A DNA stretch of 10,304 bases from CAYZEZ01 sp964477295 (GCA_964477295.1 CAYZEZ010000180.1:1-10304); one strand, 5' to 3'; shown: positions 1 to 8,215, counted from the first letter of the stretch. A program made the numbers and translations. The notes: a model not told the origin generated them from the letters alone.

Positions 1-2
1 TC

Positions 3-566
3 AATGTGATCAATATCCTGGATAATTCGGTTTCCAGACTCGAGCAATTTTCAAATATGGCCGAGCAGATATCGCTTCTGAAGTCGGCCGGCCATACCCT
101 GAACCTGCAAGAGACATCTCTGAAGAAACTTTGTGAATTCAGCCTGGTCGAATCCAACGAACTGATAAAAGACAAGGGGGTTGATATTCAACTGAAGACC
201 GGGGAGGATATTATGATTATGGGAGATTTTGATCTGCTGATCTCCTGCCTGGTAAATATCGTGATACATGCACTTCAATTTATTGATGAAAAGGAGACCG
301 TTACTTTCGAAACTTCCCGGAACGAAAAGAACGCAATCTGTGAAATTTCCTATGCCGGGAATCAATATACTGATGATCTGAAGGAAAAGCTGATGAAGCA
401 TTTTACCGGGACCGACATCGAAATGGACCTCAAATTCGGGATTGAATTGTCGCTGGCCCAGCTCATCATGGAAGCTCACAGGGGATCAATCGAGTTTACA
501 TCCGGTGAGAATAATACAGTAATCCTTCGCCTCCATTTTGACTTATCGGGTGAACTGGTTAAATGA
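3..566 (+). CDS. Sensor histidine kinase-like protein, C-terminal part (5' end outside window)
   Basis: The reading frame is open to the left edge, so the start lies upstream; the GTG at 6 is an internal valine codon. The visible part begins with a leucine-rich helical stretch like the second helix of a dimerisation domain, then resembles a GHKL ATPase. An N-box-like segment (LVNIVIHALQF, near 255-290) keeps one asparagine but has His where the second is usual. The last glycine box is good (GIELSLAQLIMEAHRGSI, 438-491). The DxGxG box expected near 340-385 is not recognisable; SYAGNQYTDD sits there instead. ATP binding may therefore be weak or absent, and the protein may be a pseudokinase or adaptor. 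The H-box would lie upstream and cannot be assessed. The next gene begins 81 nt downstream on the same strand, so co-transcription is possible. Family assignment is fairly sure; activity is not. Confidence 0.72.
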   Translation, partial: NVINILDNSVSRLEQFSNMAEQISLLKSAGHTLNLQETSLKKLCEFSLVESNELIKDKGVDIQLKTGEDIMIMGDFDLLISCLVNIVIHALQFIDEKETVTFETSRNEKNAICEISYAGNQYTDDLKEKLMKHFTGTDIEMDLKFGIELSLAQLIMEAHRGSIEFTSGENNTVILRLHFDLSGELVK

Positions 567-647
567 ATCGTTCGAAAGATCCAATAAAAATTTTTTCACA
601 AACTGCCCTTTTTGTATTTTGTTGACTGAACTTATTATTGCTGAGAA

Positions 648-3600
648 ATGAATGAATCAATGCTGCATTCTCTGATGCAATTGTTTGCGATCATTGCAAG
701 CATTAAAAAGGATACATTATTCGTGCTGGCCAAAAATTTTGTTGAATCCTACCTGAATCAGCAATTAAGCAAAAAACTGGCGGAAAAATTTTTAGGAATC
801 TTTGATTTCTATTTTAATGAAATAGAGTCACAGCCCGATAAGGGAAAAGCGAAGAAAACTTCTTCCATGTCGGTGAAGATCCTGGCCATTTGCGATAATA
901 TTAATAATGAACTGCCCATACGTGAGAAATTTCAGATCCTCCTCAGCCTTCTTCAGTTTAACAGGTTCTTTGAGGGATATGCAGTCGACGAAACCGAATT
1001 CAGCCAGAGCATTGCCGATGCAGTAAAAACAATTTCAGATGGGCTGATGATCCGAAATGAGGAGTACCAGAATTGCAAAGCTTTCATAACCGATAAGTTT
1101 TATAAAGTCCCCAGTAAAGACAGGATACTGGTTGTCAGCGACGATAGGTCTTTTGGGTTTTCAGACATAAAACACCTGCAGAAAAATGGCCTGAACGGTC
1201 AATTATTCGTGCTTCTTATTAAACGGGCCGATACCTATTTATTTCATTATCTCGGGAAGGATAAGCTTGATTTGAACGGCAGGTACATCTTTCCCCGCCA
1301 TGTCTATTATTTACCAAAGGGTGGTGCCATAAGGGGTGAAAACATTACCCCAATTTATTTCAGCGATATATCGAGTAGTTTTAATGTTGATTCCTCAAAA
1401 CCCGGAATTACCTTTTATGCCGAAGAAATAGAGTTCCAGTTCAGGAATTCAACAAATGGGATTCACCAATTCTCATTCTTTGGAGAGTCGGGCCAGCTGA
1501 TCGGAATCATGGGGGGAAGTGGAACGGGTAAATCGACTTTGCTCAAAGTCCTGAGTGGCTCCCTTAGGGTGAATAAGGGCAACATATATATTAACGGTAA
1601 TGATATTCATCTGAAAAATCGTGAACTGGATGGATTAGTTGGTTTTATTCCCCAGGACGATTTGCTGATTGAAGACCTGAATGTTTTCCAGAATCTTTTT
1701 TACAGCGCCAAATTATGTCTCGATAATTATACCAAAGAAATTATCGACGAAAAAGTGGTTGATCTGTTAACCGACCTGGATCTGCATGAGATCATGGACC
1801 TGAAGGTAGGTTCACCTCTGAATAAATTTATTAGCGGAGGCCAGAGAAAGAGACTCAATATAGCCCTGGAGCTGATTCGCGAACCATATATCCTTTTTGT
1901 TGATGAACCTACTTCCGGCCTGTCCTCTGTTGATTCTGAAAATGTCATCTATCTGCTTAAAGAACAAGCTGTAAAAGGAAAATTGGTGATGGTAAATATC
2001 CATCAGCCATCCTCCGACCTGTTTAAAATGTTCGATAAATTAATTGTTCTTGATAAAGGGGGATATCCTGTATATTATGGCAATCCGGTGGAAGCAATCA
2101 TATATTTTAAGAAAATGACCGACAGGGTGGATGCGGATGAAAGTGAATGTCCGAGCTGCGGCAACTCTAACCCGGATGAAATTCTTCAGATCATTGAAAC
2201 GAAGGATTTTGATGAATATGGTGAATATACCAAGAACCGGAAGATCAAACCGGTGGAATGGTATAATATGTATAAAAGCAACATTCAGTCAAAACTCTCA
2301 TTTGAAAAACGTAAAGAAAAGCTGCCGGAGAATCCTTTTAAGATACCGGATTTTTTTAAGCAGTTATCTATTTTTGCAACCAGGAATTTTATGGCTAAAC
2401 TGGCCGACCGTCAGTTTATGATGATCGCCCTGCTAGTAGCCCCGTTGCTTGCATTGATCCTGGGTTATTTTACAAAATATGTGAGTGGGTCTGAATCAAG
2501 TCTTTATGATTATGTTTTCAGCAAGAATGAAAACCTGCCCGCTTACCTATTTATGAGTGTCATTGTGGCACTGTTCCTGGGTATGATCATCAGCGCCGAA
2601 GAAATAATCAAGGACAGAAAAATACTTGAGAGAGAATACTTTCTCAACCTCAGCAGATCTTCATACCTGATTTCAAAAGTAGCGTTCTTGTTTGGCCTGT
2701 CTGCGTTGCAGATGATCCTGTTTGTTTTGATCGGGAATGCTATACTGGAGATCAAAAACATGACTTTCTCCTACTGGCTCATTCTTTTCTCAACAAGCTG
2801 TTTTGCCAATTTGCTGGGACTTAATATTTCCGACGGATTAAAGTCAGTGGTTGCCATCTATATCATTGTTCCTTTCCTGCTTGTGCCCCAGCTGCTGCTT
2901 GCTGGTGTGATTGTGAAATTTGATAAATTACATTACCTGATGTCTTCAACTGAGAACGTCCCGGTAGCAGGAGATGTTATGGCATCCAGGTGGGCCTATG
3001 AAGCACTTGCTGTTAACCAGTTTAAAAACAATAAGTACGAGAAGAACTTTTTTTTGGTAAATAAGCAGGAAAGCAATATATCCTATGAAGCACATCACCT
3101 GATACCTGCAATCCTGGAGAAACTGGATGATGCAGAAATAATGATGGATCATGACCCGGCGAATCCTGATATTGATCAATTATTGACTGTGGTTTTAAAC
3201 AGTCTTGAAGATGTTACCTATCTCGATCTGCAATTATCATTTGATGACATTCTGGACCGGAAGGTTACCGTGGAGCGCATAAATGATCTCAGGAACAGGT
3301 TGACCAGGATACAGGAATACCTGTCAGGAAAACGGGATGACCTGTCGTACCAGCTCGATGACATTTCCCGCGATATGATTAATAACATGGTGACACCGCA
3401 ACAGCTCGTCGTATTAAAACAAAACTATTACAATGAGAGCCTGGCCAACCTGGTTAAGAATAATAATGAATTCAGGAAGGTCAGAATTACTCGATCCAAG
3501 CTGGTTCGAGTAATGGAACCAATATACCAGGTGCCCCGGAACAGATTTGGACGTGCACAGTTTTTTGCCTCCTCCAAGCGGATTGGAAGTATAGAGGTCG

Positions 3601-3716
3601 ACACCGTCGTCTTTAATGTGCTGGCTATCTGGTTTATGACCATCTTATTATATGTCGCATTGCAATACAGCTGGTTAAGAAAGTCTATAGAATTTTTTGG
3701 CAGGAAGAAAAGATAA
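648..3716 (+). CDS. ABCG-type ABC transporter, fused ATPase-permease with TerB-like N-terminus
   Basis: A 1022-residue inner-membrane half-transporter. Residues 1-150 are helical and resemble the TerB fold (segment ILAICDNINNEL). Residues 150-245 form an unassigned beta-rich linker. The ATPase follows: Walker A GGSGTGKS at 289-296 (Lys295), Q-loop IPQDD, signature SGGQ at 396-399, Walker B with Asp419-Glu420, and H-loop His452. The order ATPase before permease and the motif VDEPTSGLSSVDS are typical of the ABCG/White family. A CPSC motif at 501-504 lies just after the ATPase. Predicted membrane segments are near 591-610, 634-650, 674-697, 708-727, 733-756 and 989-1007. About 230 residues between the last two are hydrophilic and probably extracytoplasmic. 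The protein ends in a basic tail (GRKKR). All nucleotide-binding residues are intact, so it should be active, probably as a homodimer. The substrate is unknown. The ATG has no clear Shine-Dalgarno sequence. Confidence 0.9.
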   Translation: MNESMLHSLMQLFAIIASIKKDTLFVLAKNFVESYLNQQLSKKLAEKFLGIFDFYFNEIESQPDKGKAKKTSSMSVKILAICDNINNELPIREKFQILLSLLQFNRFFEGYAVDETEFSQSIADAVKTISDGLMIRNEEYQNCKAFITDKFYKVPSKDRILVVSDDRSFGFSDIKHLQKNGLNGQLFVLLIKRADTYLFHYLGKDKLDLNGRYIFPRHVYYLPKGGAIRGENITPIYFSDISSSFNVDSSKPGITFYAEEIEFQFRNSTNGIHQFSFFGESGQLIGIMGGSGTGKSTLLKVLSGSLRVNKGNIYINGNDIHLKNRELDGLVGFIPQDDLLIEDLNVFQNLFYSAKLCLDNYTKEIIDEKVVDLLTDLDLHEIMDLKVGSPLNKFISGGQRKRLNIALELIREPYILFVDEPTSGLSSVDSENVIYLLKEQAVKGKLVMVNIHQPSSDLFKMFDKLIVLDKGGYPVYYGNPVEAIIYFKKMTDRVDADESECPSCGNSNPDEILQIIETKDFDEYGEYTKNRKIKPVEWYNMYKSNIQSKLSFEKRKEKLPENPFKIPDFFKQLSIFATRNFMAKLADRQFMMIALLVAPLLALILGYFTKYVSGSESSLYDYVFSKNENLPAYLFMSVIVALFLGMIISAEEIIKDRKILEREYFLNLSRSSYLISKVAFLFGLSALQMILFVLIGNAILEIKNMTFSYWLILFSTSCFANLLGLNISDGLKSVVAIYIIVPFLLVPQLLLAGVIVKFDKLHYLMSSTENVPVAGDVMASRWAYEALAVNQFKNNKYEKNFFLVNKQESNISYEAHHLIPAILEKLDDAEIMMDHDPANPDIDQLLTVVLNSLEDVTYLDLQLSFDDILDRKVTVERINDLRNRLTRIQEYLSGKRDDLSYQLDDISRDMINNMVTPQQLVVLKQNYYNESLANLVKNNNEFRKVRITRSKLVRVMEPIYQVPRNRFGRAQFFASSKRIGSIEVDTVVFNVLAIWFMTILLYVALQYSWLRKSIEFFGRKKR

Positions 3717-3728
3717 ATAACTAATAAA

Positions 3729-3758
3729 CACCATCGCCCCGGCCTATCAGCGATGGTG
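3729..3758 (+). terminator. Perfect 9-bp hairpin after the ABC transporter, possible terminator
   Basis: CACCATCGC (3729-3737) pairs perfectly with GCGATGGTG (3750-3758) around a 12-nt loop. It begins 12 nt after the transporter stop codon, in an intergenic stretch of about 120 nt, which fits a transcription terminator. The downstream sequence is GAAAATTCATTT and lacks a proper T-run, so it is not a textbook intrinsic terminator. It could also stabilise the 3' end of the mRNA. The stem is nearly symmetric and could work on either strand. Confidence 0.5.
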
Positions 3759-3798
3759 GAAAATTCATTTACCTGACACATGCCCTTTTATATTTTTA

Positions 3799-3806
3799 TA
3801 TATTTG
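3799..3806 (+). promoter_or_regulatory. Putative Bacteroidota -7 promoter element (TATATTTG)
   Basis: TATATTTG matches the Bacteroidota housekeeping -7 consensus TAnnTTTG exactly. It lies 34 nt before the ATG at 3841 and after the hairpin that closes the preceding gene, a sensible place for the promoter of the three-gene unit 3841-5457. No convincing TTG-type -33 element is seen about 20 nt further upstream, and the region is AT-rich, so a chance match is possible. Confidence 0.4.
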
Positions 3807-3840
3807 TTTATAGCTTCAAAAATTGAAAACCAAATCCACT

Positions 3841-4752
3841 ATGAAAAGGAATATTATTAACCTGATCGTTTTGTCTTTTACAATCGTCCTTATTTCCTTA
3901 CCGGCTTGTAAGTCAAACAAATCGGGATCATCTGCCCCCCAGGAAATCGATGACCAGGAGGCCATGGAAATCACCGGGAGGATAGACCAGATTAAAAAAG
4001 TGTTTCATCTGTGCCCTTCTCCGGCTGAAATGCTTAGCGTTATCAATGTATCCGACATGGAATACAATGGATCTCTCCTCAACCCGGCCGGCAATGTTGA
4101 AAAATATTTTGATTCCAGGTCACAAACACTTAACCTGGGAGTATATATCACAGATCTGGCTTATACCGCACTTTTTGGAAGACATGAAGAAACTATTGAT
4201 TACCTGGAAATAGTACAGCAGGTAGCCGAACAGGTAAGGGTTACCGGTGCGATTAATGAGGAATTGATCAACAGGGCTAAAAACAATGTTGAATACCTCG
4301 ACTCATTATTCAATATATCCAATGAAGCATTCATCAATATGTTGTTTTATTGCGAAAAAAATAAAAGACCCAATACCATTGTACTTCTATCCGCCGGGGC
4401 ATTTATTGAGAGCCTTTACCTTGCAGTGAATATGGTTGATTCATATGCTGCAACCGATGACCTGATTAATCATCTGGCTGAACAGAAATATGCACTCGAT
4501 AACCTCATGATATTTGCAATGACACTCTCTGACGATCCTAATGTAGCCAGTATTATTGAGGACATGCAACCCGTCATATCATTTTATAAAAAGATAGGTG
4601 CCTCTTATGGAGGGACAACAGTGAAGAAGGAAGGGGGGAATAAATTGGTTATTGGCGGGGGAAGTAAGGTAAAATTAACGGAAGAAGATTTCAACCAGCT
4701 GAAGAAAATTGCTTTGGAAATTCGTGGTAATATAGTATCAAATAATGTCTAA
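3841..4752 (+). CDS. Lipoprotein of unknown function, alpha-helical, 303 residues
   Basis: I chose the ATG at 3841 over an in-frame TTG at 3823 because it gives a compact lipoprotein leader: basic start (MKR), hydrophobic core, then lipobox SLPAC with the lipidated cysteine at residue 23. The sequence after the cysteine (KSNKSGSS) is not acidic, so no surface-export signal is evident. The mature part is mostly helical, with motifs such as LGVYITDLAYTALFGRHEET and AGAFIESLYLAVNMVDSY. A Gly-rich stretch (VIGGGSKVKLTEEDF) lies near the C-terminus. Two further cysteines sit in FHLCPSP and FYCEKN. I have seen similar uncharacterised lipoproteins in Bacteroidota but cannot name a family or function. 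It is followed after 11 nt by a secreted protein and then a PspC protein, so it is probably the first gene of an envelope-related operon. Confidence 0.85.
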   Translation: MKRNIINLIVLSFTIVLISLPACKSNKSGSSAPQEIDDQEAMEITGRIDQIKKVFHLCPSPAEMLSVINVSDMEYNGSLLNPAGNVEKYFDSRSQTLNLGVYITDLAYTALFGRHEETIDYLEIVQQVAEQVRVTGAINEELINRAKNNVEYLDSLFNISNEAFINMLFYCEKNKRPNTIVLLSAGAFIESLYLAVNMVDSYAATDDLINHLAEQKYALDNLMIFAMTLSDDPNVASIIEDMQPVISFYKKIGASYGGTTVKKEGGNKLVIGGGSKVKLTEEDFNQLKKIALEIRGNIVSNNV

Positions 4753-4763
4753 ACCCAGGTATA

Positions 4764-5252
4764 ATGAATAAATATAGAAACATCCTTCTCTCATTAAGCT
4801 TAATGCTGATACTTACAACAGGTTCATGGGCGCAGAGTTGCGTCGAATATCATATGGTTGGTGACTGTATTATGGACAGGCAAAAGGGATTCAGCATGTA
4901 TAGCCAGTCTAAGAGTGCTGCCATTACCGCTAAAGATACTATCGAGTTTAATATAGTTTTCTACGGACAGAAAGATTATATGTTTTCTTTCTGTACCCAC
5001 AGAAAGTTTTATCCAATCAATTTTAAGATCCTGGATGCGGAGACACGGGAAGAGTTATACGACAATAAGGCAGATAATTATATTGAATCACTCGGGATTG
5101 GTTTTGATGTGACCAAGTCATTGATTATTCAGGTGCATGTCCTGGCAAGAGAAGCCAGTGAAGAAGAGATTGAAGATTATATAAGCTGTATCGGGCTCCT
5201 CTTGCAGTATAAAAACTATCCTGAAAGAAAAGTCAAGCTATCCCTGGATTAA
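4764..5252 (+). CDS. Secreted protein of unknown function with four cysteines
   Basis: A 162-residue protein with a clear Sec signal peptide: MNKYRN, then a Leu-rich core, with likely cleavage at SWA|Q after residue 23. The mature protein of about 139 residues is probably periplasmic. It has four cysteines (26, 35, 77 and 142), an even number that would allow two disulfides after export. The body looks like a beta-rich domain (KDTIEFNIVFYGQKDYMFSF, then KSLIIQVHVLARE), followed by an acidic helix (REASEEEIEDYISC). I recognise no enzyme motif. It begins 11 nt after the lipoprotein gene and ends 10 nt before the PspC gene, so co-expression is likely. A role as a partner of the lipoprotein is only inference. 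Confidence 0.82.
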   Translation: MNKYRNILLSLSLMLILTTGSWAQSCVEYHMVGDCIMDRQKGFSMYSQSKSAAITAKDTIEFNIVFYGQKDYMFSFCTHRKFYPINFKILDAETREELYDNKADNYIESLGIGFDVTKSLIIQVHVLAREASEEEIEDYISCIGLLLQYKNYPERKVKLSLD

Positions 5253-5262
5253 TCCTTTTATC

Positions 5263-5457
5263 ATGAATAGCAGACCACTGACCCGGTCAAATAACAGGGT
5301 GATAGCCGGTGTTTGTGCCGGGCTGGCCCAGTGGCTGGGCTGGGATGTCGCTCTGGTGAGGTTATTGTATATATTAATTTCCATCCTGAGTGCTGGTTTC
5401 CCAGGTATCCTGGTTTATGTAATACTCTGGATCGTCATGCCCCCGGAAGATTACTAG
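5263..5457 (+). CDS. PspC domain small membrane protein
   Basis: At 64 residues it is essentially a single PspC domain. It shows the hallmark GVCAGLAQWLG followed by D-x-x-LVRLLY, a hydrophobic segment (LYILISILSAGFPGILVYVILWIV) and the usual ending MPPEDY. The positive N-terminus (RPLTRSNNR) suggests a cytoplasmic start. In enterobacteria, PspC is a membrane sensor of the phage-shock envelope-stress response; in Bacteroidota such short PspC proteins are common and mostly uncharacterised, usually without the full psp operon. No pspA, pspB or pspF is present here. It lies 10 nt after the secreted-protein gene and is probably the last gene of that transcript. The family call is firm; the exact role is not. 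Confidence 0.93.
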   Translation: MNSRPLTRSNNRVIAGVCAGLAQWLGWDVALVRLLYILISILSAGFPGILVYVILWIVMPPEDY

Positions 5458-5582
5458 GAAGAAGTCAGAAGGGGTGTGAGTGTTGGGTATAGGTGTGGCA
5501 ATTGTCATTTCAAGAATCTCTTCCCATCCCGCTCCCTGAATCCATACTCTCGGGTCACCGATTACCGGTCACGGTTTTTTAC

Positions 5583-5590
5583 TACATTTG
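5583..5590 (+). promoter_or_regulatory. Putative -7 promoter element (TACATTTG) for ptrB
   Basis: TACATTTG fits TAnnTTTG exactly and ends 23 nt before the ATG of the oligopeptidase gene, giving a short leader. It lies in a 156-nt non-coding gap (5458-5613). A good TTG at -33 is missing. Just upstream the hexamer GGTCAC occurs twice (5553-5558 and 5567-5572), one short turn apart, followed by a run of six T; this could be a binding site or chance. Confidence 0.42.
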
Positions 5591-5613
5591 TGACAAACTT
5601 AAAAATCATTTAA

Positions 5614-7883
5614 ATGAGAACCAATGCACTCGTAATTACTATTCTTTTTTTATTACCCGTTTCATGTACGAACAACAAAGTAAAAATGAATCCTCCCATT
5701 GCCGAAAAAAAACCTAAGGAATTAACCATTCATGGTGATACCCGGATCGATAACTATTTTTGGATGAATGAGCGTGAAAATCCTGAGGTAATCAGTTATC
5801 TCACTGCAGAAAATGAGTATACAAAGATGGTCATGCAGAAAACTGAAGAATTCCAGGAAGAGCTGTATGATGAAATTGTTGGCAGGATCAAGCAAACCGA
5901 TGAATCAGTTCCTTACTTCGATAATGGTTACTTCTATTACGTAAGGTATGAGGAAGGGAAAGAATACCCGATATATTGCAGGAAAAAAGGAACACTTGAA
6001 GCGGATGAAGAGATACTGCTGAATGTAAATGAGATGGCCAAGGACTATGCCTATTACAATGTGGCGGGATATACTGTCAGTCCCGGCAATAACAAGATTG
6101 CATTCGGAGTGGATACATTGAGCCGGCGAAAATATACGATCTATTTTAAAAACCTGTTATCCGGAGAGATATTGAAGGAAAATATTCCTGTGACCACAGG
6201 AAGGGCTTTCTGGGCCAATGACAATAAAACCGTTTTTTATACGACTAAGGATGAGGAGACCCTTCGTCCGGATAAAATCTGGAAACACAGGCTGGGTACA
6301 TCCAGCGAAACGGATGAGATGGTTTACAATGAACAAGATGAAACGTTCAGCACTTTTGTTTATCGTACCAAATCAAATGCGTACCTGATCATCGGATCAC
6401 GAAGCACATTGTCCGATGAATACATGTTCCTCGATGCCAATACGCCGGATGGCAAGTTTCAGATCATTCAGCCACGGGAAAGAGGTCTTGAGTATAACAT
6501 TGACCATTACAAGGATAAATTCTTTATCAGGACCAATCTTAATGCAAAAAATTTCAGGTTGATGGAAACCCCTGTTACTGCTACCCGTAAGGAAAACTGG
6601 AAGGAGATTATTCCACATCGCGAAGATGTTTATCTCAACGGGATCGAGATATTTGAAGACTACCTGGTAGTTTCGGAAAGAAAAGATGGTATAAATAATC
6701 TGCGAATAAAAAAATGGACCGATGATTCGGAGTATTACCTGGATTTCGGGGAAGAAGTTTATGTAGCCAGCATCTCTGTTAACAGGCAATTTGACAGCAA
6801 ATGGCTCAGGTATTCATATACCTCTTTGACGACACCCCAATCAACCTATGATTTCAATATGGAAACAAAGGAGAAGAAGCTGTTAAAACAGCAGGAGGTT
6901 GTGGGTGATTTCGATGCCGCCAATTATGAGACAAAAAGATTGTATGCTCCCACGAAGGATGGGGTAAAGGTTCCTATTTCGCTTGTTTACCGCAAAGGCA
7001 TTCATCTCGATGGAAGTAACCCGTTGTTGCTTTACGGTTACGGATCATACGGTTATACCATGGATCCCTACTTTTCTTCCGTGAGGCTGAGCCTGATCGA
7101 TCGCGGATTTGTATATGCCATTGCTCATGTCCGGGGCAGCCAGATATATGGCCGGCAGTGGTATGATGACGGTAAGCTATTGAATAAGATGAACACTTTT
7201 ACCGACTTTAATGCCTGCGCAGAGTATTTGATCGAACAGAAATATACCGGGGCTGATCGTCTGTTTGCATCAGGGGGAAGTGCCGGCGGATTACTCATGG
7301 GTGCCATTGTGAATTTGCGTCCGGATCTGTATAAAGGGGTGATTGCCGCGGTGCCTTTTGTCGATGTGATCACTACCATGCTGGATGAAAGCATTCCTTT
7401 GACCACCGGAGAGTATGATGAATGGGGGAACCCTAACGACAAGGAGTATTACGATTATATGCTGACCTATTCACCTTATGACAATGTGGAAGCGCACGGA
7501 TACCCTAACCTTTTGGTTACCACAGGATTACATGATTCCCAGGTGCAATACTGGGAGCCGGCCAAGTGGGTAGCCAAGCTCAGGGATATGAAAACCGACG
7601 ACAACATCCTGATCCTGAAAACCAACATGGAAGCGGGTCACGGAGGTGCTTCGGGAAGATTCGAAAGATACANNNNNNNNNNNNNNNNNNNNNNNNNNNN
7701 NNNNNNNNNNNNNNNNNNNNNNNNNNNNNNNNNNNNNNNNNNNNNNNNNNNNNNNNNNNNNNNNNNNNNNNNAAAACCAACATGGAAGCGGGTCACGGAG
7801 GTGCTTCGGGAAGATTCGAAAGATACAGGGAAACGGCACTGGAATATGCGTTCCTGTTAATGCTTATGGATATTTATGAATAG
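5614..7883 (+). CDS. ptrB: Oligopeptidase B (S9A serine peptidase), interrupted by an assembly gap
   Basis: The enzyme cleaves short peptides after Arg or Lys. The frame runs 5614-7672, meets 100 N, and resumes in the second 55-nt copy. Dropping 7673-7827 gives a continuous 704-residue protein ending at TAG 7881-7883, close to E. coli PtrB (686). After the leader come a short helical region (DNYFWMNERENPEV), a beta-propeller (about 80-420) and the alpha/beta-hydrolase domain. The triad is complete: Ser556 in GGSAGG, Asp641 in TGLHDSQVQYWEP and His676 in AGHGG. The family blocks VPFVDVITTMLDESIPLT and EYDEWGNP are present; their acidic residues (Glu600, Glu603) fit a basic-residue pocket. The N-terminus (LLPVSC, Cys18) looks like a lipoprotein signal with an imperfect lipobox, suggesting periplasmic anchoring, whereas E. 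coli PtrB is cytosolic. Read straight through the N, the product is falsely frameshifted. Confidence 0.95.
7618..7827. other. Assembly gap: 100 N flanked by an identical 55-nt sequence
   Basis: Bases 7618-7672 and 7773-7827 are identical over 55 nt, and exactly 100 N (7673-7772) lie between them. The duplicated text encodes TNMEAGHGGASGRFERY of ptrB, which occurs once in the family. Two contigs overlapping by 55 nt, a common de Bruijn k-mer size, were evidently scaffolded without being merged. Removing 155 nt restores the frame. It is not a biological repeat. Confidence 0.95.
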
Positions 7884-7921
7884 TAAATCGAATCCTGCAG
7901 CTTGTTGGTCTTAAATTGGAA

Positions 7922-8215
7922 TTACCCTCTCCAGGGCCGGGAACGATTAACATTGGCAAGGCAATCTAATGTTATATTAACATCTTCAACTATCTGAAAG
8001 TCATACATGCCAACACAGATGAAGTCAGCACCGTTATCAAATGCGTATTTGAATCCCCTTTCAGGACTTATAGCTCCCGCTGCCAGTGTCTTGAAAGCAA
8101 TCCATGGTTCTTCCAGATTACTCATAAAATCAATTGCATCCTGAGGCTTCAGACAAAAATTATTGTCTTTCCAACCGGGTTCAGGTACATCCTTTCTTTC
8201 AAGATCAACCTGTGC
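7922..8215 (-). pseudogene. C-terminal fragment of a conserved protein of unknown function
   Basis: Read on the minus strand, this stretch ends with TAA at 7924-7922 and encodes a very conserved-looking block: DNNFCLKPQDAIDFM, then PWIAFKTLAAGAISPERG, FKYAFDNGADFICVGMYD, FQIVEDVNITL and a terminal RPWRG. I recognise this pattern as the C-terminus of much longer proteins in Bacteroidota and Planctomycetota; it looks like the last strands of a barrel-type enzyme, but I know no function. An ATG at 8125 is in frame, yet family-like sequence continues upstream of it to about 8190-8215, so it is not the real start. Further upstream the frame becomes AT-rich nonsense and stops near 8281, where the opposite strand already codes for the subtilase. 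The gene has therefore lost its N-terminal part at a junction near 8200-8225. The right edge given is approximate. It converges with ptrB across a 38-nt spacer. Confidence 0.68.

Noticed and set aside
51..479. A 142-codon minus-strand frame within the kinase gene
   Set aside because: Antisense to a gene with recognisable kinase motifs; its own translation shows no domain.
611..640. TTTG (611-614) with TATTATTG (633-640) as a promoter for the ABC transporter
   Set aside because: The -7 box has one mismatch and would place the start almost on the ATG (leaderless); too weak to annotate.
3823..3840. TTG at 3823 as the start of the 3841 lipoprotein
   Set aside because: It adds six polar residues before a proper signal peptide; the ATG at 3841 gives a normal lipoprotein leader.
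5553..5580. GC-rich repeat followed by six T as an intrinsic terminator
   Set aside because: Only about four base pairs can form in the stem; the GGTCAC copies are direct, not inverted.
5493..5717. A 74-codon open frame overlapping the start of ptrB
   Set aside because: It lies mostly in the ptrB leader and intergenic region, has no family features, and the ptrB frame is unambiguous there.
6397..6789. A 130-codon minus-strand frame within ptrB
   Set aside because: Antisense shadow of the beta-propeller region, without recognisable motifs.
7618..7827. A genuine 55-bp direct repeat or duplicated active-site block
   Set aside because: The copies end exactly at a 100-N gap and merging them restores the normal protein, so this is an assembly effect.
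7566..7883. Open frames running across the run of N
   Set aside because: They exist only because N is read as open sequence, and are created by the unmerged contig overlap.
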